Shown piece after piece: positions 34,259 to 47,457 of a stretch of 64,000 nucleotides of DNA (its first letter is position 1; each line of letters starts with the position of its first letter). The notes beneath the pieces were generated by a model. It was not told the DNA's origin. It ran no database searches and was given only the letters and a program-made list of their open reading frames with translations. The position numbers were made by a program, and so were the translations under genes. The stretch lies in the NCBI RefSeq assembly GCF_004379255.2, contig NC_056050.1, forward strand, positions 11,779,410 to 11,843,409. Direction: 5' to 3'. The stretch comes from Salvia splendens (taxonomy: Eukaryota > Streptophyta > Magnoliopsida > Lamiales > Lamiaceae).

Positions 34259-36679
34259 TATGTCATTTTTTGCCTCTAGTTTCCACATATACACTTGGTT
34301 GTTTTTGTGTTTATTTTGTGTATAGTGTGTTTAAAATTTGTATTTTGTGCATTATGTGCAGTGTGTGTAGTATGTGTAGGATGTGTATGTGTGTGTATTT
34401 TGTGTTGTGGCCAGAGTTTATATTTTGTGTATAGTGTGCGTATTTAGTATATAATATATGTCCAGCACACATATTTTGCGTATACTGTGTCTATGGTGTG
34501 TGTTATAAGTATTTTCTATTGTATAGTGTGTGCTCTTTTGTATGTTTGGTGCATGTATTTAGTATGTGTATAGTGTGTATTTTGTGTACAATATATTTTG
34601 CAATATACAAAGTTAGTGTGTTTATGAGGTGTGCGGTGTGTATTTTCTAAACATGTGTGTTTTATGTAGTGTGTGTATTTTGTATATGTGCGTGTTTCGT
34701 GCATGCAACGTGTGTATTGGTTTTATACTGTGTATTTTATGTGTAGAGTACTATGCATGCGTAGTGTATTGTGTTTATTTTGTGTGTAGGATGTGCATGT
34801 GTGTGTATTTTGTGTTGTGTCCAGTGTTTGTATTTTGTGTTTGTTGTGCGTATTTAGTATATAATATATGTCCAGCACAAATATTTTCCGTATATTGTGT
34901 TTATAGTGTGTTTTATAAGTATTTTCTATTGTATAGTGTGTGCTCTTTTTGTATGTTTGGTGCATGTATTTAGTATGTGTAGTTTGTGTGTAGTGTGTGC
35001 TACGTGTTTTGTGTATATTTTGTGTATTATTACGTGTTTATAGTTTGTTTATTGTGTAATTTGTGTGTTTTGTGTAGAACATGTGCAGTGTGTATATTGT
35101 GTAATATGTGATGTATGTGTATTTTTCCTACGTGTATTTATGTTTATAGTGTGTGTGCGGTGTGTGTATTGTAGATATATTTTGTCTATATTGTTGTAGC
35201 ATAATGTTTGAATTTTGTGTATTGTGTGTATTGTGTGCAATGAATGTAATGTGTAGTGTGTGAATTATGTGTATTTTGTGCTTAAAGTGTGCATTAGGTG
35301 TATTTTGTGTACAATATGTGTATATGGGTAGGTATATAATGTGTGTATTTTATGAAAAGTGTGTGTTGTGTGTGTGAACTGCGTGTTGCGAATGTAGCAT
35401 GTTTTTGCTGTGCTAGTATTTAGTGTATATGTGTGTGTAATTGGTATATTTTGCGTCTATAATATGTGTATTTTACCTACGTGTGTATTTTTTGTTCATA
35501 GTATTGTGATGTGTGTATTGTATTGTGGATAGTGCGTGTAGCGCAATGTTTGTATTTTGTGTAGTTTGTGTATTGTGTGAATTGTATGTAGTGTGTAATG
35601 TATTTGTATTTTCTATATAATGTGTGTATTGTGTGTATTTTGTGTACTATATGTGTATGTGTGTGTATTTTGATTATAATGTGTGTGTATTGTGTATAGT
35701 GTGTATTTTGTGTACAATATGTGTATGTGTGTATTTTGATTATAATTTGTGTATAGTATGTATTTTGTGTACAATATATTTTTGTAGTATATAAGGTTAG
35801 TGTGTTTATAAGGTGTGCAGTGTGTATTTTATGTACAAGGTGTGTATTTTGTAGTTTGTGCAGTGTGTGTATTTTGTATATGTGCATGTTTCGTACATGT
35901 ATTTTTTGTATATCGTGTGTTATTTGTTTATATAGCGAGTGTAACGTGTGTATTGGTTTTATACTGTGTATTTTATGTGTAGTGTACTATGCGTGTGTAG
36001 GGTATTGTGTTTATTTTGTGTATAGTGTGTTTAAATTTTGTGTTTTGTGCATTATGTGTAGTGTGTGTAGGATGTGTATGTGTGTGTATTTTGTGAGGTG
36101 TCCAATGTTTATATTTTGTGTATGTTGTGCGTATTTATTATATAATATATGTCCAGCACAAATATTTTCCGTATATTGTGTTTATAGTGTGTTTTATAAG
36201 TATTTTCTGTTGCATAGTGTGTGCTCTTTTTGTATGTTTGGTGCATGTATTTAGTATGTGTAGTTTGTGTGTAGTGTGTGCTACGTGTTTTGTGTATATT
36301 TTGTGTATTATTACGTGTTTATAGTTTGTTTAGTGTGTAATTTGTGTGTTTTGTGTAGAACATGTGCAGTGTGTATATTGTGTAATATGTGATGTATGTG
36401 TATTTTTCCTACGTGTATTTATTGTTTATAGTGTGTGCGGTGTGTGTATTGTTGACATATTTTGTGTATAGTGTTGTAGCGTAATGTTTGAATTTTATGC
36501 ATTGTGTGCATTGTGTGCATTGTGCAATGAATGTAATGTGTAATGTGTGAATTATGTGTATTTTGTGCTTAACGTGTGCATTATGTGTATTTTGTGTGCA
36601 ATATGTGTATATGTGTAGGTATATAATGTGTGTATTTTATGAAAAGTGTGTGTAGTGTGAGTGAACTGCGTGTTGCGTA

Positions 36680-37994
36680 TATAGCATGTGTTTGCTGTGC
36701 TAGTATTTAGTGTATATGTATGTGTAATTGGTGTATTTTACCTACGTGTATATTTTACCTATGTGTGTATTTTTACCTATGTGTAATTGGTATATGTATG
36801 TGCAACGTGTGTATTGGTTTTATACTGTGTATTTTATGTGTAGTGTACTATGCGTGTGTAGCGTATTGTGTTTATTTTGTGTATAGTGTGTTTAAATTTT
36901 GTGTTTTGTACATTATGTGTAGTGTGTGTAGGATGTGTATGTGTGTGTATTTTGTGAGGTGTCCAATGTTTATATTTTGTGTATGTTGTGTATGTTGTGT
37001 GTATTTAGTATATAATATATGTCCAGCACAAATATTTTCCGTATATTGTGTTTATAGTGTGTTTTATAAGTATTTTCTGTTGTATAGTGTGTGCTCTTTT
37101 TGTATGTTTGGTACATGTATTTAGTATGTGTAGTTTGTGTGTAGCGTGTGCTACGTGTTTTGTGTATATTTTGTGTATTATTACGTGTTTATAGTTTGTT
37201 TAGTGTGTAATTTGTGTGTTTTGTGTAGAACATGTGCAGTGTGTATATTGTGTAATATGTGATGTATGTGTATTTTTCCTACGTGTATTTATTGTTTATA
37301 GTGTGTGCGGTGTGTGTATTGTTGATATATTTTGTGTATAGTGTTGTAGCGTAATGTTTGAATTTTATGCATTGTGTGCATTGTGTGCATTGTGCAATGA
37401 ATGTAATGTGTAATGTGTGAATTATGTGTATTTTGTGCTTAACGTGTGCATTATGTGTATTTTGTGTACAATATGTGTATATGTGTAGGTATATAATGTG
37501 TGTATTTTATGAAAAGTGTGTGTAGTGTGAGTGAACTGCGTGTTGCGTATATAGCATGTGTTTGCTGTGCTAGTATTTAGTGTATATGTATGTGTAATTG
37601 GTGTATTTTACCTACGTGTATATTTTACCTATGTGTGTATTTTTACCTATGTGTAATTGGTATATGTATGTGCAACGTGTGTATTGGTTTTATACTGTGT
37701 ATTTTATGTGTAGTGTACTATGCGTGTGTAGCGTATTGTGTTTATTTTGTGTATAGTTTGTTTAAATTTTGTGTTTTGTACATTATGTGTAGTGTGTGTA
37801 GGATGTGTATGTGTGTGTATTTTGTGAGGTGTCCAATGTTTATATTTTGTGTATGTTGTGTATGTTGTGTGTATTTAGTATATAATAGATGTCCAGCACA
37901 AATATTTTCCGTATATTGTGTTTATAGTGTGTTTTATAAGTATTTTCTGTTGTATAGTGTGTGCTCTTTTTGTATGTTTGGTACATGTATTTAG
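36680..37994. repeat. Short (870-bp) satellite units, adjacent pair
   Basis: Two consecutive 870-base units are nearly identical over 36720-37589 and 37590-38459 in part. They carry a private tract with three ACCTAYGTGT motifs (TTTTACCTACGTGTATATTTTACC) in place of roughly 0.4 kb found in the 1.28 kb units. The same short form occurs once more near 39741. Confidence 0.88.
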
Positions 37995-40900
37995 TATGTG
38001 TAGTTTGTGTGTAGCGTGTGCTACGTGTTTTGTGTATATTTTGTGTATTATTACGTGTTTATAGTTTGTTTAGTGTGTAATTTGTGTGTTTTGTGTAGAA
38101 CATGTGCAGTGTGTATATTGTGTACTATGTGATGTATGTGTATTTTTCCTACGTGTATTTATGTTTATAGTGTGTGTGCGGTGTGTGTATTGTAGATATA
38201 TTTTGTCTATATTGTTGTAGCATAATGTTTGAATTTTGTGTATTGTGTGTATTGTGTGCAATGAATGTAATGTGTAGTGTGTGAATTATGTGTATTTTGT
38301 GCTTAAAGTGTGCATTAGGTGTATTTTGTGTACAATATGTGTATATGGGTAGGTATATAATGTGTGTATTTTATGAAAAGTGTGTGTTGTGTGTGTGAAC
38401 TGCGTGTTGCGAATGTAGCATGTTTTTGCTGTGCTAGTATTTAGTGTATATGTGTGTGTAATTGGTATATTTTGCGTCTATAATATGTGTATTTTACCTA
38501 CGTGTGTATTTTTTGTTCGTAGTATTGTGATGTGTGTATTGTATTGTGGATAGTGCGAGTAGCGCAATGTTTGTATTTTGTGTAGTTTGTGTATTGTGTG
38601 AATTGTATGTAGTGTGTAATGTATTTGTATTTTATATATAATGTGTGCATTGTGTGTATTTTGTGTACTATATGTGTATGTGTGTGTATTTTGATTATAA
38701 TGTGTGTGTATTGTGTATAGTGTGTATTTTGTGTACAATATATGTATGTGTGTATTTTGATTATAATTTGTGTATAGTATGTATTTTGTGTACAATATAT
38801 TTTTGTAGTATATAAGGTTAGTGTGTTTATAAGGTGTGCAGTGTGTATTTTATGTACAAGGTGTGTATTTTGTAGTTTGTGCAGTGTGTGTATTTTGTAT
38901 ATGTGCATGTTTCGTACATGTATTTTTTGTATATCGTGTGTTATTTGTTTATATAGCGAGTGTAACGTGTGTATTGGTTTTATACTGTGTATTTTATGTG
39001 TAGTGTACTATGCGTGTGTAGGGTATTGTGTTTATTTTGTGTATAGTGTGTTTAAATTTTGTGTTTTGTGCATTATGTGTAGTGTGTGTAGGATGTGTAT
39101 GTGTGTGTATTTTGTGAGGTGTCCAATGTTTATATTTTGTGTATGTTGTGCGTATTTATTATATAATATATGTCCAGCACAAATATTTTCCGTATATTGT
39201 GTTTATAGTGTGTTTTATAAGTATTTTCTGTTGCATAGTGTGTGCTCTTTTTGTATGTTTGGTGCATGTATTTAGTATGTGTAGTTTGTGTGTAGTGTGT
39301 GCTACGTGTTTTGTGTATATTTTGTGTATTATTACGTGTTTATAGTTTGTTTAGTGTGTAATTTGTGTGTTTTGTGTAGAACATGTGCAGTGTGTATATT
39401 GTGTAATATGTGATGTATGTGTATTTTTCCTACGTGTATTTATTGTTTATAGTGTGTGCGGTGTGTGTATTGTTGACATATTTTGTGTATAGTGTTGTAG
39501 CGTAATGTTTGAATTTTATGCATTGTGTGCATTGTGTGCATTGTGCAATGAATGTAATGTGTAATGTGTGAATTATGTGTATTTTGTGCTTAACGTGTGC
39601 ATTATGTGTATTTTGTGTGCAATATGTGTATATGTGTAGGTATATAATGTGTGTATTTTATGAAAAGTGTGTGTAGTGTGAGTGAACTGCGTGTTGCGTA
39701 TATAGCATGTGTTTGCTGTGCTAGTATTTAGTGTATATGTATGTGTAATTGGTGTATTTTACCTACGTGTATATTTTACCTATGTGTGTATTTTTACCTA
39801 TGTGTAATTGGTATATGTATGTGCAACGTGTGTATTGGTTTTATACTGTGTATTTTATGTGTAGTGTACTATGCGTGTGTAGCGTATTGTGTTTATTTTG
39901 TGTATAGTGTGTTTAAATTTTGTGTTTTGTACATTATGTGTAGTGTGTGTAGGATGTGTATGTGTGTGTATTTTGTGAGGTGTCCAATGTTTATAGTCTG
40001 TGTATGTTGTGCGTATTTAGTATATAATATATGTCCAGCACAAATATTTTCCGTATATTGTGTTTAGAGTGTGTTTTATAAGTATTTTCTGTTGTATAAT
40101 GTGTTCTCTTTTTGTATGTTTGGTGCATGTATTTAGTATGTGTAGTTTGTCTGTAGCGTGTGCTACGTGTTTTGTGTATATTTTGTGTATTATTACGTGT
40201 TTATAATTTTTGTAGTGTGTAATTTGTGTGCTTTGTGTAGAACATGTGCAGTGTGTATATTGTGTAATATGTGATGTATGTGTATTTTTCCTACGTGTAT
40301 TTATGTTTATAGTGTGCGTGCGGTGTATGTATTGTAGATATATTTTGTCTATAGTGTTATAGCGTAATGTTTGAATTTTGTGTATTGTGTGTATTGTGTG
40401 CAATTAATGTAATGTGTAGTGTGTCAATTATGTGTATTTTGTGCTTAAAGTGTGCATTATGTGTATTTTGTGTACAATATGTGTATATGGGTAGGTATAT
40501 AATGTGTGTATTTTATGAAAAGTGTGTGTTGTGTGTGTGAACTGCGTGTTGCGAATGTAGCATGTTTTTGCTGTGCTAGTATTTAGTGTATATGTGTGTG
40601 TAATTGGTATATTTTGCGTCTATAATATGTGTATTTTACCTACGTGTGTATTTTTTGTTCGTAGTATTGTGATGTGTGTATTGTATTGTGGATAGTGCGA
40701 GTAGCGCAATGTTTGTATTTTGTGTAGTTTGTGTATTGTGTGAATTGTATGTAGTGTGTAATGTATTTGTATTTTATATATAATGTGAGCATTGTGTGTA
40801 TTTTGTGTACTATATGTGTATGTGTGTGTATTTTGATTATAATGTGTGTGTATTGTGTATAGTGTGTATTTTGTGTACAACATGTGTATGTGTGTATTTT

Positions 40901-43900
40901 GATTATAATTTGTGTATAGTGTGTATTTTGTGTAGAATATATTTTTGTAGTATATAAGGTTAGTGTGTTTATAAGGTTTGCAGTGTGTATTTTATGTACA
41001 AGGTGTGTATTTTGTAGTTTGTGCAGTGTGTGTATTTTGTATATGTGCGTGTTTCGTACATGTATTTTTTGTATATCTTGTGTTATTTGTTTATATAGCG
41101 AGTGCAACGTGTGTATTAGTTTTACACTGTGTATTTTATGTGTAGTGTACTATGCGTGTGTAGGGTATTGTGTTTATTTTGTGTATAGTGTGTTTAAATT
41201 TTGTGTTTTGTGCATTATGTGTAGTGTGTGTAGGATGTGTATGTGTGTGTATTTTGTGAGGTGTCCAATGTTTATATTTTGTGTATGTTGTGCGTATTTA
41301 TTATATAATATATGTCCAGCACAAATATTTTCCGTATATTGTGTTTATAGTGTGTTTTATAAGTATTTTCTATTGTATAGTGTGTGCTCTTTTTGTATGT
41401 TTGGTACATGTATTTAGTATGTGTAGTTTGTGTGTAGCGTGTGCTACGTGTTTTGTGTATATTTTGTGTATTATTACGTGTTTATAGTTTGTTTAGTGTG
41501 TAATTTGTGTGTTTTGTGTAGAACATGTGCAGTGTGTATATTGTGTACTATGTGATGTATGTGTATTTTTCCTACGTGTATTTATGTTTATAGTGTGTGT
41601 GCGGTGTGTGTATTGTAGATATATTTTGTCTATATTGTTGTAGCATAATGTTTGAATTTTGTGTATTGTGTGTATTGTGTGCAATGAATGTAATGTGTAG
41701 TGTGTGAATTATGTGTATTTTGTGCTTAAAGTGTGCATTAGGTGTATTTTGTGTACAATATGTGTATATGGGTAGGTATATAATGTGTGTATTTTATGAA
41801 AAGTGTGTGTTGTGTGTGTGAACTGCGTGTTGCGAATGTAGCATGTTTTTGCTGTGCTAGTATTTAGTGTATATGTGTGTGTAATTGGTATATTTTGCGT
41901 CTATAATATGTGTATTTTACCTACGTGTGTATTTTTTGTTCGTAGTATTGTGATGTGTGTATTGTATTGTGGATAGTGCGAGTAGCGCAATGTTTGTATT
42001 TTGTGTAGTTTGTGTATTGTGTGAATTGTATGTAGTGTGTAATGTATTTGTATTTTATATATAATGTGTGCATTGTGTGTATTTTGTGTACTATATGTGT
42101 ATGTGTGTGTATTTTGATTATAATGTGTGTGTATTGTGTATAGTGTGTATTTTGTGTACAACATGTGTATGTGTGTATTTTGATTATAATTTGTGTATAG
42201 TGTGTATTTTGTGTAGAATATATTTTTGTAGTATATAAGGTTAGTGTGTTTATAAGGTGTGCAGTGTGTATTTTATGTACAAGGTGTGTATTTTGTAGTT
42301 TGTGCAGTGTGTGTATTTTGTATATGTGCGTGTTTCGTACATGTATTTTTTGTATATCTTGTGTTATTTGTTTATATAGCGAGTGCAACGTGTGTATTAG
42401 TTTTATACTGTGTATTTTATGTGTAGTGTACTATGCGTGTGTAGGGTATTGTGTTTATTTTGTGTATAGTGTGTTTAAATTTTGTGTTTTGTGCATTATG
42501 TGTAGTGTGTGTAGGATGTGTATGTGTGTGTATTTTGTGAGGTGTCCAATGTTTATATTTTGTGTATGTTGTGCGTATTTATTATATAATATATGTCCAG
42601 CACAAATATTTTCCGTATATTGTGTTTATAGTGTGTTTTATAAGTATTTTCTATTGTATAGTGTGTGCTCTTTTTGTATGTTTGGTACATGTATTTAGTA
42701 TGTGTAGTTTGTGTGTAGCGTGTGCTACGTGTTTTGTGTATATTTTGTGTATTATTACGTGTTTATAGTTTGTTTAGTGTGTAATTTGTGTGTTTTGTGT
42801 AGAACATGTGCAATGTGTATATTGTGTAATATGTGATGTATGTGTATTTTTCCTACGTGTATTTATGTTTATAGTGTGTGTGCGGTGTGTGTATTGTAGA
42901 TATATTTTGTCTATATTGTTGTAGCGTAATGTGTGTATTGTGTGTATTGTGTGCAATGAATGTAATGTGTAGTGTGTGAATTATGTGTATTTTGTGCTTA
43001 AAGTGTGCATTATGTGTATTTTGTGTACAGTATGTGTATATAGGTAGGTATATAATGTGTGTATTTTATGAAAAGTGTGTGTTGTGGGCGTGTTGCGTAT
43101 GTAGCATGTTTTTGCTGTGCTAGTATTTAGTGTATATGTGTGTGTGTAATTGGTATATTTTGCGTCTATAATATGTGTATTTTACCTACGTGTGTATTTT
43201 TTGTTCGTAGTATTGTGATGTGTATTGTATTGTGGCTAGTGCGAGTAGCGCAATGTTTGTATTTTGTGTAGTTTGTGTATTGTGTGAATTGTATGTAGTG
43301 TGTAATGTATTTGTATTTTATATATAATGTGTGCATTGTGTGTATTTTGTGTACTATATGTGTATGTGTGTGTATTTTGATTATAATGTGTGTGTATTGT
43401 GTATAGTGTGTATTTTGTGTACAACATGTGTATGTGTGTATTTTGATTATAATTTGTGTATAGTGTGTATTTTATGTAGAATATATTTTTGTAGTATATA
43501 AGCTTAGTGTGTTTATAAGGTGTGCAGTGTGTATTTTATGTACAAGGTGTGTATTTTGTAGTTTGTGCAGTGTGTGTATTTTGTATATGTGCGTGTTTCG
43601 TACCTGTATTTTTTGTATATCGTGTGTTATTTGTTTATATAGCGAGTGCAACGTGTGTATTGGTTTTATACTGTGTATTTTATGTGTAGTGTACTATGCG
43701 TGTGTAGGGTATTGTGTTTATTTTGTGTATAGTGTGTTTAAATTTTATGTTTTGTGCATTATGTGTAGTGTGTGTAGGATGTGTATGTGTGTGTATTTTG
43801 TGAGGTGTCCAATGTATATATTTTGTGTATGTTGTGCGTATTATATAATATATGTCCAGCACAAATATTTTCCGTATATTGTGTTTATAGTATGTTTTAT

Positions 43901-46900
43901 AAGTATTTTCTGTTGTATAGTGTGTGCTCTTTTTGTATGTTTGTTACAAGTATTTAGTATGTGTAGTTTGTGTGTAGCGTGTGCTACGTGTTTTGTGTAT
44001 ATTTTGTGTATTATTACGTGTTTATAGTTTGTTTAGTGTGTAATTTGTGTGTTTTGTGTAGAACATGTGCAATGTGTATATTGTGTAATATGTGATGTAT
44101 GTGTATTTTTCCTACGTGTATTTATGTTTATAGTGTGTGTGCGGTGTGTACTGTAGTTATATTTTGTCTATATTGTTGTAGCGTAATGTGTGTATTGTGT
44201 GTATTGTGTGTATTGTGTGCAATGAATGTAATGTGTAGTGTGTGAATTATGTGTATTTTGTGCTTAAAGTGTGCATTATGTGTATTTTGTGTACAGTATG
44301 TGTATATGGGTAGGTATATAATGTGTGTATTTTATGAAAAGTGTGTGTTGTGTGCGTGTTGCGTATGTAGCATGTTTTTGCTGTGCTAGTATTTAGTGTA
44401 TATGTGTGTGTGTAATTGGTATATTTTGCGTCTATAATATGTGTATTTTACCTACGTGTGTATTTTTTGTTCGTAGTATTGTGAAGTGTATTGTATTGTG
44501 GATAGTGCGAGTAGCGCAATGTTTGTATTTTGTGTAGTTTGTGTATTGTGTGAATTGTATGTAGTGTGTAATGTATTTGTATTTTATATATAATGTGTGC
44601 ATTGTGTGTATCTTGTGTACTATATGTGTATGTGTGTGTATTTTGATTATAATGTGTGTGTATTGTGTATAGTGTGTATTTTGTGTACAACATGTGTATG
44701 TGTGTATTTTGATTATAATTTGTGTATAGTGTGTATTTTGTGTAGAATATATTTTTGTAGTATATAAGGTTAGTGTGTTTATAAGGTGTGCAGTGTGTAT
44801 TTTATGTACAAGGTGTGTATTTTGTAGTTTGTGCAGTGTGTGTATTTTGTATATGTGCGTGTTTCGTACATGTATTTTTTGTATATCTTGTGTTATTTGT
44901 TTATATAGCGAGTGCAACGTGTGTATTAGTTTTATACTGTGTATTTTATGTGTAGTGTACTATGCGTGTGTAGGGTATTGTGTTTATTTTGTGTATAGTG
45001 TGTTTAAATTTTATGTTTTGTGCATTATGTGTAGTGTGTGTAGGATGTGTATGTGTGTGTATTTTGTGAGGTGTCCAATGTTTATATTTTGTGTATGTTG
45101 TGCGTATTTATTATATAATATATGTCCAGCACAAATATTTTCCGTATATTGTGTTTATAGTATGTTTTATAAGTATTTTCTGTTGTATAGTGTGTGCTCT
45201 TTTTGTATGTTTGTTACATGTATTTAGTATGTGTAGTTTGTGTGTAGCGTGTGCTACGTGTTTTGTGTATATTTTGTGTATTATTACGTGTTTATAGTTT
45301 GTTTAGTGTGTAATTTGTGTGTTTTGTGTAGAACATGTGCAATGTGTATATTGTGTAATATGTGATGCATGTGTATTTTTCCTACGTGTATTTATGTTTA
45401 TAGTGTGTGTGCGGTGTGTATTGTAGATATATTTTGTCTATATTGTTGTAGCGTAATGTTTGAATTGTGTGTATTGTGTGTATTATGTGCAATGAATGTA
45501 ATGTGTAGTGTGTGAATTATGTGTATTTTATGCTTAAAGTGTGCATTATGTGTATTTTGTGTACAGTATGTGTATATGGGTAGGTATATAATGTGTGTAT
45601 TTTATGAAAAGTGTGTGTTGTGTGTGTGAACTGCGTGTTGCGTATGTAGCATGTTTTTGCTGTGCTAGTATTTAGTGTATATGTGTGTGTAATTGGTATA
45701 TTTTGCGTCTATAATATGTGTATTTTACCTACGTGTGTATTTTTTGTTCGTAGTATTGTGATGTGTGTATTGTATTGTGGATAGTGCGAGTAGCGCAATG
45801 TTTGTATTTTGTGTAGTTTGTGTATTGTGTGAATTGTATGTAGTGTGTAATGTATTTGTATTTTATATATAATGTGTGCATTGTGTGTTTTTTGTGTACT
45901 ATATGTGTATGTGTGTGTATTTTGATTATAATGTGTGTGTATTGTGTATAGTGTGTATTTTGTGTACAATATGTGTATGTGTGTATTTTGATTATAATTT
46001 GTGTATAGTGTGTATTTTGTGTAGAATATATTTTTGTAGTATATAAGGTTAGTGTGTTTATAAGGTGTGCAGTGTGTATTTTATGTACAAGGTGTGTATT
46101 TTGTAGTTTGTGCAGTGTGTGTATTTTGTATATGTGCATGTTTCGTTCATGTATTTTTTGTATATCGTGTGTTATTTGTTTATATAGCGAGTGCAACGTG
46201 TGTATTGGTTTTATACTGTGTATTTTATGTGTAGTGTACTATGCGTGTGTAGGGTTTTGTGTTTATTTTGTGTATAGTGTGTTTAAATTTTGTGTTTTGT
46301 GCATTATGTGTAGTGTGTGTAGGATGTGTACGTGTGTGTATTTTGTGAGGTGTCCAATGTTTATATTTTGTGTATGTTGTGCGTATTTACTATATAATAT
46401 ATGTCCAGCACAAATATTTTCCGTATATTGTGTTTATAGTATGTTTTATAAGTATTTTCTGTTGTATAGTGTGTGCTCTTTTTGTATGTTTGTTACATGT
46501 ATTTAGTATGTGTAGTTTGTGTGTAGCGTGTGCTACGTGTTTTGTGTATATTTTGTGTATTATTACGTGTTTATAGTTTGTTTAGTGTGTAATTTGTGTG
46601 TTTTGTGTAGAACATGTGCAATGTGTATATTGTGTAATATGTGATGCATGTGTATTTTTCCTACGTGTATTTATGTTTATAGTGTGTGTGCGGTGTGTAT
46701 TGTAGATATATTTTGTCTATATTGTTGTAGCGTAATGTTTGAATTGTGTGTATTGTGTGTATTATGTGCAATGAATGTAATGTGTAGTGTGTGAATTATG
46801 TGTATTTTATGCTTAAAGTGTGCATTATGTGTATTTTGTGTACAGTATGTGTATATGGGTAGGTATATAATGTGTGTATTTTATGAAAAGTGTGTGTTGT

Positions 46901-47457
46901 GTGTGTGAACTGCGTGTTGCGTATGTAGCATGTTTTTGCTGTGCTAGTATTTAGTGTATATGTGTGTGTAATTGGTATATTTTGCGTCTATAATATGTGT
47001 ATTTTACCTACGTGTGTATTTTTTGTTCGTAGTATTGTGATGTGTGTATTGTATTGTGGATAGTGCGAGTAGCGCAATGTTTGTATTTTGTGTAGTTTGT
47101 GTATTGTGTGAATTGTATGTAGTGTGTAATGTATTTGTATTTTATATATAATGTGTGCATTGTGTGTTTTTTGTGTACTATATGTGTATGTGTGTGTATT
47201 TTGATTATAATGTGTGTGTATTGTGTATAGTGTGTATTTTGTGTACAATATGTGTATGTGTGTATTTTGATTATAATTTGTGTATAGTGTGTATTTTGTG
47301 TAGAATATATTTTTGTAGTATATAAGGTTAGTGTGTTTATAAGGTGTGCAGTGTGTATTTTATGTACAAGGTGTGTATTTTGTAGTTTGTGCAGTGTGTG
47401 TATTTTGTATATGTGCATGTTTCGTTCATGTATTTTTTGTATATCGTGTGTTATTTG

